Shown here in pieces: positions 11,901-26,900 of a stretch of DNA of 64,000 nt (positions within the stretch are counted from its first letter, which is position 1; every line of letters begins with the position of its first letter). Source of the DNA: Globodera rostochiensis (lineage: Eukaryota > Nematoda > Chromadorea > Rhabditida > Heteroderidae). The stretch is from the NCBI GenBank assembly GCA_018350325.1, contig JAEVLN010000004.1, positions 744,001-808,000 on the forward strand. The letters run 5' to 3'. Under the pieces are notes generated by a model. That model was given only the letters and a program-made list of their open reading frames with translations. It was not told the origin of the DNA and ran no database searches. The translations under genes and the position numbers were made by a program.

Positions 11901-14900
11901 CATTTAAATTTTGAAAATTTTCCTTCTATTTGAAATTTTTGACCATAGGAATCCAAACACGACGCCAGACATCTCCATGATCAGTTCTGTTTATGTTTGG
12001 CAAATTGTGACATTCGTAAGTTTGGCCTCTCGTCTGTACGCATTCCATCCCTAAAAAACAAATTTTTGTTAAAATTTTTTTTTACGGCAACCATCAGGGC
12101 AAGGCTCGGGCTCATCCGGTTTGCATGTGCCATCGTTGGCCTGATCACATTCCTGCACCGACAGGGCACCGTAACCAAGCGTTTGCCAACCGATTGGACA
12201 TCGATCACAACGATCAGTGCCATAATCAGTCGGAAAATGTTGGACAAATTTTTTCATTTTAATTTCGAATATTTAAATGTGTAATATAAATCATTTTGAT
12301 TTTCAGAAAAGTGTTAATCAATAACCAGGCCTTGAATTTAAGAAGCTCGAGTTTTAAGTGATTTAAAAATTTTGTGGAAATCTCATTAAAAACATATTGT
12401 ACGACGACATTGGTCTCGTGGTGTAGTTGGTTATCACGTCAGTCTAACACACTGAAGGTCGCCGGTTCGAGTCCGGCCGAGATCATATTTTTTTTTTAAT
12501 AATTTAACAATTATTTCGAAAATTTGTTTAGTGTACTAATTTTCTTTTACACATTAATTGACTAAAAAACAATAATTTTTAAAGATGTATTTTAATTATT
12601 TTTTGCCTGATAATATCCGATGGCACATGGCACACAAACAGACGCAAGGCTGGAGATCAGCTGATTGTCGCTGTGATCAGGCCCAATGGTTGTGTTGCGG
12701 AAGTGGCCGGGCGGGCAAAAAATGTGCGCGCAGTCCGACGCCGATTTGGCGCCGCTTGAACGGGTCGTGAAGCCAAGCTTAAAAAAATTATATGTAAAAA
12801 AATTTATTAATATAAAGTAGGGCTCCCGTTACCGATCCCGACCCCACAATTCTCAACCTCGACAACCCTCCTAATTAAGGTACTTACACTGCAGTGTCGG
12901 CAGGCGTGCATGCCTTCCGCTCGAAAAGTTCCGCGTGTGCACCTTTTGTGATTTAGAGGGTTGATTGGATTTTTATGATTGCATTCATTTTGGCGTCAAA
13001 CACTGTTTATACAGTATGCCCTATTAAATCTGCTGGTCTGGTGGAACGTTGAAAATGAACTCAAGAAGTGATCAAAGAACAAACATTTCGCACTGCTCTC
13101 CAGCGCCCAATTCCTCACCAAGCGCACAACGCACCGAACATTGATCAGCACTGGTTGACCCCTTTAAAAAGAAAATTAAATGATGCAAATAGTGGTTAAA
13201 ATAAAATAAATCTCCATGTATGACACCTCCTGTTCAGTGGTGGTGCCTGGAGGACAGCCAATGCATTGTAAGCGGCCACTGTAGGGGGATGGTGAAGTGT
13301 TGTTTGAAAATTTTGAATTTCATGCCTGTAGGGCATGTATTGGCCATGTGCGCACATTGTGCAGGTGTCCGTCATCGAGCAGTACACCGAGCCGGGTGGA
13401 CAGTTCACTAGAGCGTGCAAGATTCAAAGTTTACTCGAGATTCAACAAACACTCAGTAGTCCCTTCATTATTAATCCCTCAATTAGGTAATTGATTATTG
13501 GAAACGAAACTGACAATAACAGTCAATTTCGCGCATACATCCGACCACCCCGCCAGTAATTCGGTCGTCCTGACATGGCGTACATGGTTGAACCCTTCAA
13601 GTAATTTTTAAAACTTTTCTTAAATCCCAAAGCCTTCAACACACCCAGGGCTCGACTTATAGCTGTTTGCTGGACATTTCACACAACTTCCGGACATGTC
13701 TGAATTCACCACCGATTCATCCTACAAAATGCCATTAGACAAGATTCAAAGGGCCATTCATTTATTTCTTCATCACTTTGGTTGTTGTTGCAATTTTGCG
13801 CACAATTTGTTGCCACGTTTCACCGGGCGCACAGGTGGCACATTGCACTAATGGAGGGTCGGAAGCCTCAAAAAATAAAAATTTAATAATAAAAAATCTA
13901 ATTTTAAAAGGTTTGCCATTGCCACGCTGGCACTTCCGGCAATTTTGGCGTCCCCATTGATGTGCAATTGCGGGAATGCGTTGGAACATTGCAGTCGGGT
14001 GGTCTCGCCCACAAAATTTGAACCAAATTTGGCCTCCTTGCAAAATTATTTGGCGTTAATTGACTTACAATTAGCGATAATTGATTTTGAAGAAATTATT
14101 TTAAATTTTCTTCCAAATTCCTTGGCGTTATGCAATTAAAACTTTTTAAAATTACCATTGCGTCACGAATCACTGGCGCCACTGCACGCTTTGAATTGCT
14201 ATAGCAAATAATTATTTGGAATCAATTTAAAGCTGCGCGCACTTCACGCTGAGGTCGAACAACACACGCACCGCCGTTTGCTGCTGCTGGCCGGTGGGCG
14301 GCACTCGGCGGACCCGGTTCCCGGCACCGCTAAGCAACGACGGCACATCCGGATCATTATTGTCCACTGCGCCACCGTTGCCCTCTCCATGGCATTCCGT
14401 TTTTATGCCCAACTGACCCGCGCACTGTGGACGCTCACAAAATGCGCCAGCGTTTTTGCTCGCATTTTCAATGGTCTCAACCTGAAAAGAAAAAACAGAA
14501 AAAGGAGAGAAGAGAACATAAGAAAAAGCGCGCCAATATCTCAATTTGAAAATGAAAAGTGATTACAGTAAGTGGTACTGTAAAAAGACATTTTTTAAAT
14601 TTGGATGATAAAAAGCATTTTTGAAATTTCCGAGTTTTATTCAGACCACCAACCACTTTAAGTACATAATTGGCTGCTTCGTCGCAGGTGGCATCAAAAT
14701 GCAAGTCGCCAACAACCTCCTGGATAATTAATTTACAATTTTAAGGCAATGCAGAATAGAATATTCAATTATTCGAATTAATTTCAGCGCTAACCTGCAT
14801 TGCATTTTCGGTAGGCGTGCAGGAAGGCAGTGTAAATGGGCGCCCAAAGTTTGCCCAACGGTCCCATTGGCCCTGGAACAAAATGCAATTTTAATTTATC

Positions 14901-17900
14901 CAAAAAATTAAATTCAGCATAGATATATTAAATAATTAAATCCAATAAAAACAAAAAATTACAATTTTGCAACATAATTAAATTTATTCAAAATTTTGAC
15001 CAGCCGATCGCATGTGTAAAATGGCGGTTTTGCAACAACATTTGAGACCAATTCCGTGCTCAAACATTTCAAATTGATCTAAATTTAAATAAAAACATAA
15101 TCAAAATTAAATGATCAATTAATTTACGCTTTTTTCCGCCTGTCGAGCTTCTTCTACGCGAAATTGGTGCACCGTCAGTTTGTTGAATGTGCCGGGCACG
15201 AACAGATCCGAACATTTTGTTGGTGACACGACAATGTCAAACTGTACAAAAATAAATTTTCAAAAAAAATTTTTGAATTACTTTCTGACCTCACAAGTGG
15301 CCCAATTGCCGAGGGCATCCTCTGCCAAATACACAACATGGAATTGGCCCCAGCCAAACGTTTGGCCAGGCCGAAAATTGCTCTCAAATCGAACAATTGG
15401 CGATGTGCCAGTTGGTCGAAACATTTTCTCGAGGGACCCTTCAGAAAAAAGCGTTTTTTAATTCTGAAAATCTTAAATTTCGTAACCGCCTAAACTATGG
15501 TGCAAGAGCTGATAGTGAGGTTTTAGCATCACTTTCCGCCCTCCGAACGTCGGAGTGCCAACCCCCAACCCTCTTAATTTTTTGAGAAACCGAAAAAGGC
15601 TAAATTTTCGGAGGTTTTCATTAAAAAATTGCATCTGAAAAAACAGATAAAATTTGCTCAAAAGAAATAAAATCGCTTAGAATGTTTTCTTGTATTTTGC
15701 TAAATGCGGCTTTCTTATAAAAATGAGGCCTTATTTGATCTGGACAAAAACTTATTTTTAAATGTTTTTCTTGTTACCCTCCCACTGGATTTGGATTAAG
15801 CGCTGATTCGGCACTGGCACGGTGATGAACTGAGAGCGAGGACAGAAAAGCACCTCGGGCGGCGTTTTCACTGTGAACATTTTGTCATTAATAAATTTGT
15901 GTATTTGAAATGCATAATTAGGTGTCGGCTTAAAAAAAATCGGGCCCGACAACCCAATTCTACAAATAATAAATATTAATTTTAAATAAAATTTACAATT
16001 TTTGCCATGCCCACAATCGCTTTCGCTTCCCGGCTGACAGTCGCTTTCGCTGCAAATACCCGGAAAAAGTGCAATTTGCGCCTTGTTAAAAACTGTAAAA
16101 TTAAACAAAAAATTTTGTAAGAATACATTAAAAAAAATTGTTACATTATAAATGTTAAATTAATAATAATAATTAATAATAAAAGCATCTTGCTATACAC
16201 AATTGCTTTTTTTACCATCCACGGTAGTAAAATGAGCCCATTCAACAATTGAAAATGTCTTAAAATTTAATTATTAAACGAGCACATTTAAATTTGGCGC
16301 CTTTTCTTGGCGATGTGTCCATTCACGACAATTCCAAGCCATGCGAACAATTTGTGCGTCGTCAAAACGTTTAGAATAAAGCTAAAATAAACAATATTTA
16401 AAATTTAGATTAAATTGGAACCGCCGTCACCTCAACTTGGCTCAGCTGACCGACAAAATGTGCCGCTTCTTCTCCTATGTGTTCGCCCAACAAAAGTTGG
16501 CAAAAATTTTTTGAATGATTTTTTGAGAAATTTTTGCCGGACCGAGCATCAACGAAGTGGCCATTCAAAAACAGTCGAAAAATAGCGGTGTCAAATGTGA
16601 GGCACACCTTTATTTATTGGCTATTGTAAATGGATATTTAATTAATTTAATTAGTTGAGAATGTACAATATAATGAATATTTTTACGTGATGCCACAAGT
16701 GACTGATTAATGCGTGACCATAATCAAATTGCAATTTGGTGTCAAAAATGTTGACGCCAAACTGATCAAATTGAAGAATCCTCTGGGCACTGTAAAATTT
16801 GAATACAAATAAATTTTATTAAAAAATTTTTGCACTTTTTTATATCAGCCGAATTCAACTCGTTCACAGAGATGTAAATAATGCGAGACAAATCCATGGG
16901 AAATGCCTAAAAAGTGATTAATTTATTTCCATAAAATTTATTTAAAAACAAATGTTCACTTTATTTGTTTGTCCATCCGTTTGGCCAAATCGGAGCCAGA
17001 AACAAAGCGAAAATGATTGTTGAGTGATGGCCAAACATGAAAAACTGGGCGATCGAATTTTTTGAATGATCGAAGACGACGAATTTAAAAATGGCAGAAA
17101 ATGGAGATCGTAGTGGCTGAGTTTGCCTAAATAGAATTAATTTAACAAATATTTAAATAATTTTATTCATAGTAGACAAAGAGCCTAATTTTCGAATTTT
17201 AGATTTTACGCGTTTCGCAACGAATTCCCATGGAGTCGGGCGGGCAAATACAATGTGGCGAATCGGTGGAATTTGGCAACAGTTCGCATTGGCCACCATT
17301 GCAATAATTTGGCCAATGGCATGGATTCTGCCAAAATTTCAAAGCAAATTCGTTTTTAACTATTGGAAGACTTTAAAAATAAATATTCTATTAATTCTGG
17401 TAAATTAGGGTTGAAACTCCGACGTCGGGGTTGAGAATTGCAAGGTTGGGCTTACCCAAATGGTCGGGGAAATCCCCCTACTGCTAATATTTAAATCTGT
17501 TTTAATAAACAAAAATATATTAAAAAATCAGTAATAATTTGTTGATTTACCAATTTGCGTGTACAATTTGTCTCTGGCACATAGTTTGGCCCACATTCAC
17601 ATTTGAAGCCCGTCGGGTCGGCATAATTTGGTGAACATTTGCCACCATTTGCGCACGGATTACGATCACACGGCTTCGCCGTTTGTTCACAATTTTGTCC
17701 AAAAAAGCCGTCTTAAAATAAAAACATTAAAAATAATTAATTAATTTATTATATTTATTCACACTTTTTCCATCACATTCGCACTGATAATGATTGTCGC
17801 CGCCAACAACAGATTTGCAACGGCCATTGTTCAAACAAATTCCATTCAATGCACAATAATTCACCCGTTTTTCACAACGATTTCCCTGTATTAAAAAAAA

Positions 17901-20900
17901 TTAAATATGAAATTTGTAATAAAAATAGATAGAAAATAATGAAATTGAATCACCCAAAATCCGTCCGAACATTCGCAAGTCCATTTTTGTATGCCGTTAT
18001 CAATTAATGGAACGCATGTGCCATTGTTTTTGCATTTGTTTGTTGTTTTTTCGCATTCCTTTGCACCCAACGGAATATTACAATTTGGACCTGCACTGTT
18101 TTTTTTGTTAAATATTTTTTTTTATTCATTTTTTTAAAAGTATAGAATTTTAAACATTTTCAGTATTAGAGATATGCGAGACATTTCAAATTTTGTTGTT
18201 TTACCGTTTGAGAGCTTCACAAGCTTAATAATTAATTGTTAAATATTTCACCTGTCCACCCATTACTGCACAAACATTCAAATTTGGCATTGTGCCCATT
18301 GCCTTTGGCCAAACAATGGCCATTGCCGCATATTCCGGCATCACCTTCTGGCCATTTTGTGCACGGGCTCAGTTCAACCTGTTTTTAAATTGTTTCGTCA
18401 AACCATTAATTTATTTTTTTATTGTATTAAATTTGTGTGTTTTTGTCATATTAAAAAAAAAACAAAATTTAAATTTTATTTCAATTGCAAATGTAGGGTA
18501 AATACGGACTTGACAACTGTCGCCACCGTACCCTTCCGGGCAGCTACAGTGTGCACTGCCACGGTGAGCGCCAATACAGTATCCTGCGTTCAAACATTTC
18601 CTTTTTGTACAACCATTACCAGCCTCAATTTCACATTGACCTCCTGTCCAACCTTGCGGACATTGACAAACGCTAAATTCAGCTTTAATTTTTTAAAATT
18701 ATTTTCAAATAATGCTATTGGAAATTTATTTAAATTTATTTTTTAATTTAAGAGGTATTTTTATGAATTACGCTTTTTCGGAAGTCATTGGTTGACAAAT
18801 GCCGCCATTATAGCAAATTAATGGCGATGTTGAAGCCGAGCTGCATGGGTTCAGTTCGGCCTCACAAAATTCGCCAAAATATCCTTAAATTGACAATTTT
18901 ATGGTAGAAATTGAATTTGCTGGGTCTGGTTTTTGAAAACATTATTGTGATCAGACCGCAGACTTCGATCATTATCAAATAAAATCATTTTGGCATCTGT
19001 TCAGCAAAGGTCTCTCTGCTGGTCCTAACATGCGTATGGCCAGTGGTGACGCACAACAATACAGTAGTACCCTTTACTTTTGCCCAACACAGTACACCTT
19101 TCACCAGTGTTGCACTTGGCAGTGCCAAGTTGGCATCACTAATCATGTGCATGCAGCATTGATTACCTCGATCACATCGACAAAACAAAATTCCGATGGA
19201 ATTGTTCAATTGGCAACTGCCATTTGTGCCACAACGATGTTCGTGCTGGCACTGCTCCAAAAGATCGGACTGGTCATTTTGGTGCTCACAACGTTCGCCA
19301 TTAAAACCGACTGGACACAGACACCGGGTTGAGAGAGTTGAACTGATTTTTAAATAAATAAAAATAATAACTATATTTAATGCTTTTAAATCCCGTTAAA
19401 TATTGTCCAATGTTTACACAATTTACTTTTTAATCTCCCAAGCGCAATCTGCCCCGTTTAAGCATTGATTTTGTGGTAAAAAGCAGCTCTGTGATTGCTG
19501 TTCACAGAGTTCGCCTGCCCAAGCTAAAAAACAATTTAGCCAAAAATTTAAATATATTTATTAATAAATGTTATTTTTCAACAAATCACGTCACCTTCCC
19601 CACATACACACTGCACATTCCCATTCGAATCATGCAAACAATCTGTCGCTCCTTTTTGGCACGGTTTTGTTGCCAAACATGCGTTGATGGGCACACAAAT
19701 TTGGCCATTTTCGTTCGTCGATTTTACAAATGCGGCATTGCACTGGCAGAAGCCACTTGAATACAAAAATGCTAAGTGTTTTATAAAAATTTAGACTTTC
19801 TATTTAATTTTCAAATATTCTAAATGCTCTATTTATCAAAAGAATTTCATTTAAAAAATAAGAGAAATAGAAAATTACCAAAAATTCAAATTTTTTCCTA
19901 GAAATAAAATCAAATAAATTCACCCTAAACAAAAACCATTTGGGCACTCATTGATTTCATTGGACTCTTTGCATATGCCATTTTGCATTTTAGATGACGT
20001 TGTGCTTAAGTGCTTAACATCTGTTGTCGTTAGCCTATTAGAGTGAGCGGAATGCTCGCAACGTTGGCCAAAAAATCCTTAAAAAATTGAATTTTTTAAA
20101 AATTTTGTTTGCGCCAAAGTTCACCTCGAGAACAAATGCACGAGGACCCATTGGAAGAGTCAAACACACACTTGGCCAAATTTAGACAAAATTGTGCACT
20201 ACAAAGGTCCAACAGAATTGAACAATCCGGACCCACAAAGCCCAAATCACATTGGCAAATGCCTAAATAATAATTATTATTAAATATAAAAAAGGATTTG
20301 TTTTCTCACCATTTTGGCACTTTCCGTGCCCCGAACAACCGGTAAGAGTGCAGTCAAAATGTTGCGGCATCTCAGAGTTTGCTAGACTTTCGGCCAATTT
20401 TTGCGATTTTCCAAACTGCTGGCATTTTCCAGCTAAGAACCAATAGCCTAGCCTCATGAAAATTCCATAAAAATTTTGAAAAATTCACTTGGACATGCTC
20501 GACAGGGGGCAAGCCCATTATTGCTGGAAAAAGTGCCAGGCGCACAGCGCGCTAAATAAAAATATGTAAAAAAGTGACATTGGAAACTTTAGGCACTGCC
20601 ACCCAAAACTAAAATGGCTCACTCAAACATTGAAAGTCCGCCACAGTGCCGTTGCCAACGGTGGAAGTGCCTTCAGGGCACGATGTGCACTTTGTCATCC
20701 CCGCGCGCAATGCAAACGTCCCCGCAGGGCATTGCGCACATGTGCCATTGGAAGAAAAATGGCCCTTTACAACCGAATTTTTCTAATGAAAATGGCATGG
20801 CATACAAATAAAATTATGTAATTCATTTGAATCAACTTTAACGGCATGCCGACAAATTTGATTAGTAAACGAAATGTCATCCCGCCATTTTAACACCTTT

Positions 20901-23900
20901 GGGCACATTTCGCATCTGAGCAGTTCGTTAGGTGCCCATCCATTTGGACATTGCAAATGATACGAAAAGTGCCGAGTTTGGACACCTGGCATTTTAAAAA
21001 TTAAATCATGGGCATCGATAACAATTTTACTTCCATCTGGACACTGTTGGCCTTCAACAATTGGCATGTCCAAATGGCCTGAAAATGTAGGGCGGCCAAG
21101 CCTGCTGGAGGAGCTCACCCGTTGGATGCACAACACCACACTTTGGTCATTGCTAAAAATTCAAAATTTTAAGCAAAACACTGCTTGCAAAAATTTGAAA
21201 AAAAAATGGTGATAAATAAAAATAAATATTTGTATGTATATGTATAGCAGCAATAATGGCATCCAAACCCGCCGTCTGTTGTCTCTGTGCCAAAATTGTG
21301 TCCAGTCAAATTGGAATGGGCCAAATCAGCATTTGTTGACGACGATGACCATTGGATGCCGGGACAATTTTGCGCGAGAAATGAGCTCAAATAATATCAC
21401 AACTTGTTTTTCAATTTAGATTTAAATTTATATACCGTATTTCCTTAAATCGAACCCTCTATTTCAACCCCCCCCCCAAGGGGTTTTATTTGAGGAAATT
21501 ACGGTATTAGGTATATTTGATTTTTGCAATATGTCCCCAACTTCATTTGCCGGGCCATCAATTTTGTACAATTTGCATTATCCGAAGCCACAACAATTGA
21601 CAACATCACGACGAGTGAGCTTCAAATAAATTAAATTTTAAAGTACAAAATGTCCTCAAGTCTGATCTCTAAGCTGAATCTATCAACGGTACTTTACGAC
21701 AATATGCCCCGAGTCAGGGTCAAACCAAAAATTTTGGCATTCTGACTCAAATTGCATGCCAAATTTTAAACTTGCCTAGCTTCTGGCAAGCATTGTGCTT
21801 CTCCGATGAGAGAAATTTCTTCATTTTCACCCGACTTTTGGTCAGTTGTGTAGGTAAGCCCGTGCCCAGGACGATTTCGCCAGCAGCGCAACTCGCGCAT
21901 TCCGCGCGGATATTCACGCCCCCCGGGGCAAGGTTGATTCCTAAAAAATCAAACATCTTTCAAATTAAGAATCAATCTTTTTTCGACCGTTTGCATCGCA
22001 TCAGTCCGTTGAGTTCGTTGATACATTCAAATTTGCGCCAATTCCCTGCGCCCAATGTCCACAAAGGGCAATCAATGGAGAGACTGATTTTTAAAAAATA
22101 GGAATTTTTCTAAATTAATTATTAGCAAAAAAGAACGCACGTTTGATACCAAAATTGGCATTTTTGGATACCGTTCAGGCGCACAAAAACCAATTTTGGC
22201 GCGCCTAACGCAAGATGAGTGCCGACTGGAGGGTCAAAGCTAAACAATTTTTTTCATCAAAACATTTATTTTATTTTTTAAACCCATTATTAAAAGTAGG
22301 GTTTGGGCGGTTCCTGGGAATGTTTGGTGAAAAACTCCGGTTCTATGGTCCGGTCCGGTTCGGAATCGCCGACCTTACTTACAAGAATCAATTTTCTTAG
22401 TACATTTTTCAATTCCATTTTTTTGTTGGTTTCTTAACAAACTTATAACGGATTAATTAGCAAAGATTGACAAGTTGGTCGCATTTTGTCACTGTTCGTT
22501 TCGTCACTGTTGAGTTCTTTATATGCTTTTCGGGGGCAGTAGGCAAATTTCGATTGACGAAACAGTAACCAACCGATTGACGCAATTCGGACTTTTTAAA
22601 TCAACCACTTCGCACCAGTTTGTTCAAATTTATATTATTAGAATTTTAGAATATAACCAAGTTCTTTTGCGATTTATTGGCTTTAAATTAAGCCCGGGGA
22701 ATCCTCACACACTTTTGGGCGCCCACTAAAGGAGCACCACACCAAAAATTCAAATGAACGGTAAATGACAAACTCATTGGGCGAAGGGGCAGAAATAAAT
22801 AGAAAAGCGCCCATGCATTTATTGATGGGGTTCATTTATTGACAGGGAAAAGGAAAATAGCGCAGAAAAAAGAGAGAAAAGGGATGTAATGGGAATTTCT
22901 CTCTTACGTTTCCCCTCTCTCTTTTTAACACGCGCTATTTTTGCTCCTTTTTCTTCTCTAATGTTCTACCAGTTAAATGTTTTATTTTTTTAAATCAATT
23001 TACTGAATAATTAGGTAATTAAACTAATTTTTTTATAACATTTTAACAAAAAATTATTAAGATTTTAATTTGCCTTAATTCGTCCGGCTTTTTTGTGGCG
23101 ATTGGCGGGTATTTGGCCCGGATCATCGGCGGCCCGTCCGTCAGGGGGTCACCGCCAAATTCGGCACTTACATTCACCTCCCGAATGTGCCAGTCCGGGC
23201 ATTCAATGTCAATGCCCTTGGGCAAATCCTCTGTTGTAATAATTTTTTTAAAACTATAGAAAATTTAAATTATTTTTAATTTACGGCGTTCATTCGTAGA
23301 AGAAGTCCCATCAAAGACAAGCTTTGTCACACAAATTTTTACTACACCATGCAAATCAACAGCTCGCCAAATGATCTCTTTTTCATCACCTACGAGAAAA
23401 TAATTGAATGAAAATTTAAAAAATTTTTTTAGCATTATGCCAAGTCTTTAAATGGAAATTTCACCCATGAAAGTGTGTGGCTTGGAAATGTTTATATTCA
23501 TCGGCTGTAGATGGAAGTGAGGATCATTGTCAATTACGTTAGGCCTGGAGTTTGTTATTGATTCTTTTTTTAATTTAAATTTAGCATAATAACACGTTTA
23601 CCATGGGATTACGGTAGGCTCGGGTTGGCCATTGTCCATTCGGTGTCGAATTCGAATTTGCGCTAAGCACCGAAGATCCAATGGTTGTTGATCAACACAA
23701 ATTGGTGGCGCGGAATTCAGCTCAAACTCATCCGAATTTTGCTTAAAATTCACTCTTTAACAAATTCAACCCGCAAATATATTTAATATAAACGACACCT
23801 TTTCTCGCAACACAAAATGAGATGACGGCATTGTTGTTATGCTGGTACTGCTTGGCCTCGTTGTTGCGATGGGTATCTTTTTTTAATATTTTAATTTTAA

Positions 23901-26900
23901 ATCACAAAAATGGCAAAAAAAATCACTTGTTGGGTTGTGGTTGTTGTTTGTGCTGTCCTTGTCGGCAATGTTATTGTGGTAATTGTACTGCTCGGAGATG
24001 TTGTGGTAGTGCTGCTACTACTGGTGATCACTGGTGTTGTAACTTTTTGTAAAACCTTCCAGCAAATAATTTAATGAAACTGCAAACGTTCAATTTTTGT
24101 TAAACATACCGAACTTGTTGGTGTTGATAGAGTTGTTGTTATTGTCGTCGTTGTTGTTGTACTGCTTGACAAGGCCATCAACGACTTCACAGCAACGAGT
24201 CCGCCTCCGTTCAGTAACTGCCTTGGCCTGGCCCCGTTGCACAAATCGTCGGAGCAACAAATTGTGCAGGTTTCTACCCCGTCTAGGTCGGTACGGCAAC
24301 TTTCACGGGCACTCACATTTCTCTAAAAAATCTCAAAAAATATTGAAAATTCAAAATTTTATAAAATGATAAACCCACATATGCAACCGAAACATTTTTT
24401 TTGGATAACACCTTGAAAATGCCGCATTCGGCACGTTCCGCGCACCGCCGTACAATGTTGAACGGCACTTGCGTGCCATGTGCTCTGTGCGCGCGCGATT
24501 GTGACATGCACAGTTCGTCCGGGCTCGTGCAACGTTTTGTGATTGTGGCGGCGGTAGCACGCGCAACGTCAGCGTCCTCAGCTCCAGTAGGCGAAAAGCA
24601 CGCTGTGTCCGTATCGGACGAACACACATGGCACAGCAGGGCCTCTGATCAACAAGTAATTTAATCATTTTAAATTTAATAATTAATTTCTTAAGAATTT
24701 AAAAATAAATAAATTATTTTTGAAATGCCACCATTTTTTTTTTACCTTTTATGCCACATTTTCCATGTGAATTCAGGGCCAAAGGGGGTTGGCATCCGCA
24801 GCCATAAGCGAGGGGCTAAATATTAAAAAAATAAATTGATTTTTCATTGTTAATATTTGTTTGGACTTCATTTTCCGGCAAGAGCCATTGGCCAAGCGGT
24901 GAACAAATTAGTCGCAATGTTTTGCCCAATTGGCATTGTGCCGAAATTGTCTGATTTTCAAAATGTGCCGGTGTGCGTGGGAAATTTGTCACTGGACTGA
25001 GGTTGAGCTGGTAAAATTTTTAATCAATTAAAAAAAATGAATTTTCAATGTTTACTGCAGGACAAGCCGTGCTGATCAATTTGACGCGCTCAACCAAAAA
25101 ATTTGGCGATTTGTCATCGGCGGAAATTTGAATCCGCAGTTTTGGATGAGGCGAAAAGAATTGGATGGAGTGAATGACGGGGTCGGCCATAATGGCGCCT
25201 AATATTTTAATACACATAAATTTTAAAATATTTTAAAATTAAAATAACCGTTTAATTAAAAGTAATTTACCCGAAATTTATTAAATTGTAAAAAAGATTA
25301 AATTTTAAAATATTTTAAAATTAAAATAACCGTTTAATTAAAAGTAATTTACCCGAAATTTATTAAATTGTAAAAAAGATTTATAATTTCCAAACAAAAT
25401 GCAAATTGTAAACAATCTATTTAGTTACCTAAATTAAAATTTAATTTAAAGTCGGAACTTTCATCATCAAGAAAACATGTAATTGGAATTTATTATTTAA
25501 TAGTGAAACCCAGGGAATTGAAGTGTTCCACCGGAAAAGCTGAGGAAGATTGATCAGCGGCAAAGTAGCTGATCCATACCATACAATTTGAGCATGGTAG
25601 AGGGCCAAGTTCGACGGACACGGACAACCAATCTCCGGCGGACACCTCCATGGACGGGGTGATCAAAGAACTAAAAATCGGGTTGATCAGTTAAAATTAA
25701 ATTCAGCTTGATCAGAAAACTGCAATAAGTCTTTTGATCAAATTTAAACTTTTATTTAACAAACCCAAAAATGAATTCAAGCAGCAATTTTACCCTCATC
25801 TGGATCATTTTATATGATTGATTCAAAGGTTATAAAAAAGACCTTTTCCCATGATGACTTGGCCAATAAATCCAACTTCCGTTAGCGACATTTTGTGTCC
25901 ACTAAAATAAAATTTAAAAAATAATTAAAAATATTGCCAGAAACATGATTCGATTTTTGCCATCCGTACAGTCGATGGACACTGTCAAAAATGACATCTA
26001 AAAAGTTTTTCTATAAAAATTCAACAATAATAATTTATGTTCTGGGTTTAAAAACCTAAACAGCAGCAATTTAATCCTTTTAATTGTTGGCATTTTGGTT
26101 TGAAATGTTTTTAGTTTATTAAAACTCGCCACTCTCAGGCATTGCCGTTTTGATCAGTTCGTGCCACTGATCACCGGTTGGCAGATCACCAACAGGCAGC
26201 TGCTCATCGACTGCTGCTCTTGCCGCCCTTTTGCCGGAGTCTGTAAAATTTTTGTTAATTAAATAATAAAAATTTCAAAAAATGCTCAGCACTTTTTACG
26301 CATTTTCGCGCTTTCTGATCGCTCAGTGTGTAGTTTGGCTGGGCACATTTGAAGAACACTTCTTGGCCCACGAGCACAGAATCGCGGGACGCAATTAGCA
26401 AATCGCGAGATATTTTGGCCAATTTTGTCATATCACAAGTGCCGACGACGGCCACCTCTTCTGTGTTCACTGAAAAGATGTTTGAATCAATTAAAATTGT
26501 TATTATCGAAAATAATTCAATTTGTTGGACCTTCGCATTTCGGCATTTCATCCATTGACCAGACCATTTCGAAGTTGGCCTTTCGTTTGCAGATCATTGT
26601 CCAATTTTTGCCGGATTTTCTTTGATTAAATAATTTATAAATTGATAATATTTACAACAATTTTAAATTTAATACATATTTAATATATAAAATTTACGCG
26701 CAGTTTATTTTGACTTCCGCACCGGGCCCAAACAGTTCATTGGTAGGCCATTTTTGGCCACTTGTCAATGAAATGTGCATGCCATCGTTTCGAATGCCAA
26801 GCGCAATTTTTGAACATTGCGGCACTGAAAAGTTTAGATTTAAACAATTTCAAATAGTTTTTTTATAATTTTTTGTCCAACATATGCACGTTGGTGGAGC

